DNA of 7,164 nucleotides from Eubacterium sp. (GTDB taxonomy: Bacteria; Bacillota; Clostridia; Lachnospirales; Lachnospiraceae), in assembly GCA_024681495.1 (NCBI GenBank), contig JAILAS010000161.1, forward strand, positions 1 to 7,164, read 5' to 3'. Position 1 is the stretch's first letter, and each line of letters begins with the position of its first letter. Made by a program: the position numbers and the translations under genes. Below the pieces are notes generated by a model that saw nothing but the letters and a program-made list of their open reading frames with translations, made no database searches and was not told where the DNA came from. This document shows, piece after piece, positions 5,436 to 7,164 of this stretch.

Positions 5436-6368
5436 GTGGCTAATATATACAAGGGAACTCTGGGATTGATTGGAAACACGCCTCTGGTGGAGGTGGAAAA
5501 TATCGAGAGGGAGCTGGGACTTTCGGCGACAGTCCTCGTCAAGCTCGAGTACCTCAATCCGGCCGGGAGCGTGAAGGACAGGATCGCCAAGGCGATGATT
5601 GAGGATGCCGAGGCGAGCGGCGAACTGGATGAGGGCTCCGTGATAATCGAGCCCACGTCGGGCAATACGGGAATCGGCCTGGCGGCAATTTCGGCGGCGA
5701 AGGGCTACCGGCTTATACTCACGATGCCCGAGACCATGAGCGTGGAGAGGCGAAACATCATCAGAGCCTACGGTGCGGAAATAGTGCTGACGGAGGGAGC
5801 GAAGGGCATGAAGGGCGCCATCGCCAGGGCAAAGGAACTGGCTGCGGAGATACCGAACAGCTTCATTCCCTCCCAGTTCGACAATCCGGCCAATCCCGCG
5901 GTGCATCGCGCTACCACGGGGCCGGAGATATGGAACGACACGGACGGAAAGGTCGACATTTTCATCGCCGGAGTGGGCACCGGCGGAACGGTAACGGGTA
6001 CGGGCGAGTTTTTGAAGGAGAAGAATCCGGACATTAGGGTTGTGGCGTTGGAGCCGGAGGATTCACCTGTTTTATCGGAGGGCCGGAGTGGTTCACATAA
6101 AATCCAGGGCATAGGGGCGGGATTCGTCCCCAACGTGCTGAACACCGGAATCTACGATGAGATATTTAAGGCATCCAATCAGGATGCGTTCGACACGGCC
6201 AGGCTCCTGGCGCGCAAGGAGGGCATCTCGGTGGGCATTTCATCGGGCGCGGCGCTCCACGGCGCCATCGAGCTGGCGAAGAGGCCGGAGAACGAGGGTA
6301 AGGTGATAGTCGCATTGCTGCCCGACAGCGGCGACAGATACTATTCCACCGCATTGTTCACCGATTAA
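5436..6368 (+). CDS. cysK: Cysteine synthase (O-acetylserine sulfhydrylase), CysK type
   Basis: A 310-residue fold-type II PLP enzyme predicted to form cysteine from O-acetylserine and sulfide. It shows LIGNTPLVEV (11-20), the Schiff-base lysine K47 in NPAGSVKDR, the substrate loop PTSGNTGIGLA (73-83), the phosphate-binding glycine loop VGTGGTVTGTG (180-190), the IQGIGAGFVP segment (223-232), GISSGAA (267-273) and the closing PDSGDRYYSTALF. All key residues are present and the length is standard. The start is GTG at 5436; AAAGGAGG (5420-5427) overlaps the metY stop codon and is 8 bp from it. No cysE (serine acetyltransferase) is in the window. A strong terminator follows. Cystathionine beta-synthase is a less likely alternative because there is no CBS regulatory domain. 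Confidence 0.95.
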   Translation: MANIYKGTLGLIGNTPLVEVENIERELGLSATVLVKLEYLNPAGSVKDRIAKAMIEDAEASGELDEGSVIIEPTSGNTGIGLAAISAAKGYRLILTMPETMSVERRNIIRAYGAEIVLTEGAKGMKGAIARAKELAAEIPNSFIPSQFDNPANPAVHRATTGPEIWNDTDGKVDIFIAGVGTGGTVTGTGEFLKEKNPDIRVVALEPEDSPVLSEGRSGSHKIQGIGAGFVPNVLNTGIYDEIFKASNQDAFDTARLLARKEGISVGISSGAALHGAIELAKRPENEGKVIVALLPDSGDRYYSTALFTD

Positions 6369-6373
6369 AAAAG

Positions 6374-6409
6374 AGAGTGCAGGCATCCCGAGCGGGAGCC
6401 TGCACTTTT
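6374..6409. terminator. Bidirectional terminator between cysK and the convergent hxlR gene
   Basis: AGTGCAGGC (6376-6384) pairs with GCCTGCACT (6398-6406), extended inside by TCCC/GGGA (6386-6389/6394-6397) with one bulged A. TTTT follows on the plus strand, and the A-run at 6367-6372 supplies a U-tract on the minus strand. It can end both converging transcripts. Confidence 0.9.
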
Positions 6410-6736
6410 CTATTCCACACCGTTCTTATAATTGGTTCCCCAGTCCTGCATGGCCATGAGGATGGGGCGCATCGAATCGCCCAGCTCGCTCAGCGAATAC
6501 TCCACGTGAGGGGGCACTTCCGGATAAACGGTGCGGACGATGATGCCGTCCTCCTCCATCGAGCGAAGCGAGTCGGTGAGGACCTTCTGGCTTATGCCGT
6601 CGAGGCTCTTCTTCAGTTCGTTGAAACGCCATGGGCGTGCCAGCAGGTTTCTCATGATGAGCAGTTTCCACTTGCTGCCGATAAGCTGAACTGTGGTGGC
6701 TACCGGACACTCGGGCAATTCTTCCTTGGTTAGCAT
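6410..6736 (-). CDS. HxlR-family winged-helix transcriptional regulator
   Basis: A 108-residue DNA-binding protein of the HxlR family (YodB/HypR type), small dimeric regulators that often sense electrophiles, disulfide stress or aromatic compounds. The family start is clear: CPVATTVQLIGSKWKLLIMRNLL (10-32), with the near-invariant Cys10 that acts as a redox sensor in several characterised members. The recognition region is RFNELKKSLDGISQKVLTDSLR (37-58), followed by the wing EEDGIIVRTVYPEVPPHVEYSLSELG (61-86). Length and completeness are normal. AGGAGG (complement of 6744-6749) is 7 bp before the ATG on the minus strand. It converges on cysK, with a shared terminator, and diverges from the Cys-rich peptide gene. 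Regulators placed this way commonly control the divergent gene and themselves. The signal is unknown. Confidence 0.93.
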   Translation of the reverse strand: MLTKEELPECPVATTVQLIGSKWKLLIMRNLLARPWRFNELKKSLDGISQKVLTDSLRSMEEDGIIVRTVYPEVPPHVEYSLSELGDSMRPILMAMQDWGTNYKNGVE

Positions 6737-6805
6737 CTGAATACCTCCTCAATCTAAAAGTTCTTTACGCCGGGAATGTCGATAAATCCCATTGGTATCA
6801 AATTG

Positions 6806-6835
6806 AATATAACATAAGGAATCGAGTGTATACAA
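6806..6835 (-). promoter_or_regulatory. Promoter of the hxlR-family gene
   Basis: On the minus strand, TTGTAT (6835-6830) and TATATT (6811-6806) are 18 bp apart, with TGT at 6814-6812 forming an extended -10. The leader to the ATG at 6736 would be about 65 bases. Confidence 0.5.
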
Positions 6836-6880
6836 TAGGTTACTAAAAGGTGACTATGTAATAAAAAAGTGCGTACTTTT
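6809..6880. promoter_or_regulatory. Divergent control region with repeated motifs, candidate HxlR operators
   Basis: This AT-rich stretch between divergent genes holds several elements: GTATAC (6828-6833); AGGTTACTA (6837-6845) and AGGTGACTA (6848-6856), which differ at one base and are spaced 11 bp, one helical turn; and a 16-bp near-palindrome AAAAGTGCGTACTTTT (6865-6880) with 6-bp perfect arms. A weak plus-strand promoter, ATAACA (6809-6814) and TACAAT (6831-6836) with 16-bp spacing, could serve the peptide gene. Binding by the adjacent HxlR protein is inferred from position, not shown. Confidence 0.45.
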
Positions 6881-6905
6881 CGCGGCGGGCTGGAGTTGTT
6901 AATCT

Positions 6906-6937
6906 GTGAGTGTAGCAAGGCGAAAGCCAACAATCAC
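6906..6937 (+). other. Hairpin in the leader of the Cys-rich peptide mRNA
   Basis: GTGA/TCAC (6906-6909/6934-6937), TGT/ACA (6911-6913/6930-6932) and GGC/GCC (6919-6921/6926-6928) stack into an imperfect hairpin with a GAAA loop and an AGCAA internal bulge, ending 3 bases before the ribosome binding site (6941-6948). I do not recognise it as a known riboswitch class. It may be a simple stabilising stem. Confidence 0.3.
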
Positions 6938-6955
6938 CCAAAAGGAGGTAACAAG

Positions 6956-7126
6956 ATGGCACTTTCAAACATTTCGGCATGGAACGAGGCAAAGAGGACT
7001 GCAGCACCCTGTGGAACGGGTTGCGGAGCATCCGATCAGAAGGCAGCACCCTGCGGATCTTCCTGCGGTGCGTCCGATCAGATGGCAGCACCCTGCGGTT
7101 CTTCCTGCGGTGCATCCGACAAGTAG
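6956..7126 (+). CDS. Small Cys-rich tandem-repeat peptide, function unknown
   Basis: A 56-residue peptide I cannot assign to a named family. A 15-residue leader-like start, MALSNISAWNEAKRT, is followed by three tandem repeats: AAPCGTGCGASDQK (16-29), AAPCGSSCGASDQM (30-43) and AAPCGSSCGASDK (44-56). Each has two cysteines as C-G-x-x-C-G, so six in total (19, 23, 33, 37, 47, 51). There is no signal peptide or membrane segment. The ATG at 6956 is chosen because AAAGGAGG (6941-6948) sits 7 bp upstream; the frame is open further upstream, to 6869, without such a site. It diverges from an HxlR regulator, and another start with a ribosome binding site follows 31 bp after its stop. Possible roles are a multi-core precursor of a modified peptide (thioether or similar) or a metal- or thiol-binding peptide. 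Both are inference. Confidence 0.75.
   Translation: MALSNISAWNEAKRTAAPCGTGCGASDQKAAPCGSSCGASDQMAAPCGSSCGASDK
7001..7123 (+). repeat. Three tandem 42-bp coding repeats
   Basis: Units lie at 7001-7042, 7043-7084 and 7085-7123 (the last shortened to 39 bp by the stop). Between units 2 and 3, the shared AAPCGSSCGASD codons differ at three third positions (Gly, Ala and Asp codons) with no amino-acid change. Unit 1 differs in the variable middle pair (T-G in place of S-S) and at further silent sites. Confidence 0.9.
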
Positions 7127-7157
7127 GTAGTATCCGGATTCGAGGAGGCGGAATAGG

Positions 7158-7164
7158 ATGAGCG
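7158..7164 (+). CDS. Start of a downstream gene, cut by the window end
   Basis: GAGGAGG (7142-7148) is 9 bp before an ATG at 7158, and only two codons (Met-Ser) are visible. The 31-bp gap from the peptide stop, with no terminator between, suggests co-transcription with the Cys-rich peptide. Nothing can be said about the product. The assignment rests only on the binding site and spacing. Confidence 0.4.

Noticed and set aside
6377..6733. Plus-strand frame of 118 codons opposite the HxlR gene
   Set aside because: The minus-strand frame is an unmistakable HxlR protein with its own binding site; the plus frame starts inside the terminator stem.
7001..7123. CRISPR array or minisatellite
   Set aside because: The units are directly adjacent without spacers, in frame, and differ at silent positions, so they are coding repeats.
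6956..7126. Assignment of the peptide to the SCIFF six-cysteine precursor family
   Set aside because: It has six cysteines but none of the SCIFF sequence or cysteine spacing, and its regular 14-residue repeat is unlike it.

Overview
The window looks like chromosomal DNA of an anaerobic, low-to-mid-GC Firmicute (Clostridia-like). The evidence is strong AAAGGAGG ribosome binding sites before nearly every gene, sigma-A type promoters, U-tract terminators, a glycine riboswitch before an alanine/glycine symporter gene, and a NifS/IscU pair with no HscA/HscB next to it. The exact family cannot be fixed by reading. Frequent AGG/AGA and ATA codons together with many GC-ending codons suggest about half GC.

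Layout. (1) 1-1638: promoter, single-aptamer glycine riboswitch with an intrinsic terminator, then an AGCS-family Na+/alanine-glycine symporter gene. (2) 1639-2344: an orphan NrdI-like flavodoxin gene with its own extended -10 promoter and a very strong terminator, embedded among three copies of a short REP-like repeat. (3) 2346-4032: a near-perfect consensus promoter overlapped by a dyad, driving a cysteine desulfurase and an IscU/NifU scaffold. (4) 4033-6409: a promoter carrying a half-site almost identical to the one before the desulfurase, then an O-acetylhomoserine sulfhydrylase (MetY type) and cysteine synthase (CysK), ending in a bidirectional terminator. (5) 6410-7164: a convergent HxlR-family regulator and, divergent from it across a motif-rich intergenic region, a 56-residue Cys-rich peptide made of three tandem 14-residue AAPCGxxCGASD repeats. 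The next gene begins as the window ends.

How they work together. Blocks 3 and 4 form a sulfur module: MetY and CysK fix sulfide into homocysteine and cysteine, the desulfurase takes sulfur from cysteine, and IscU assembles Fe-S clusters. The shared motif in both promoters suggests common control, possibly by an Rrf2-type (IscR/CymR-like) regulator that is not in the window. Block 5 is the least explained part. A thiol-bearing HxlR repressor sits opposite a repetitive Cys-rich peptide that is apparently co-transcribed with an unseen downstream gene. This arrangement suits either a multi-core RiPP precursor with its maturase or a small metal/thiol-buffering peptide; the window cannot decide which.
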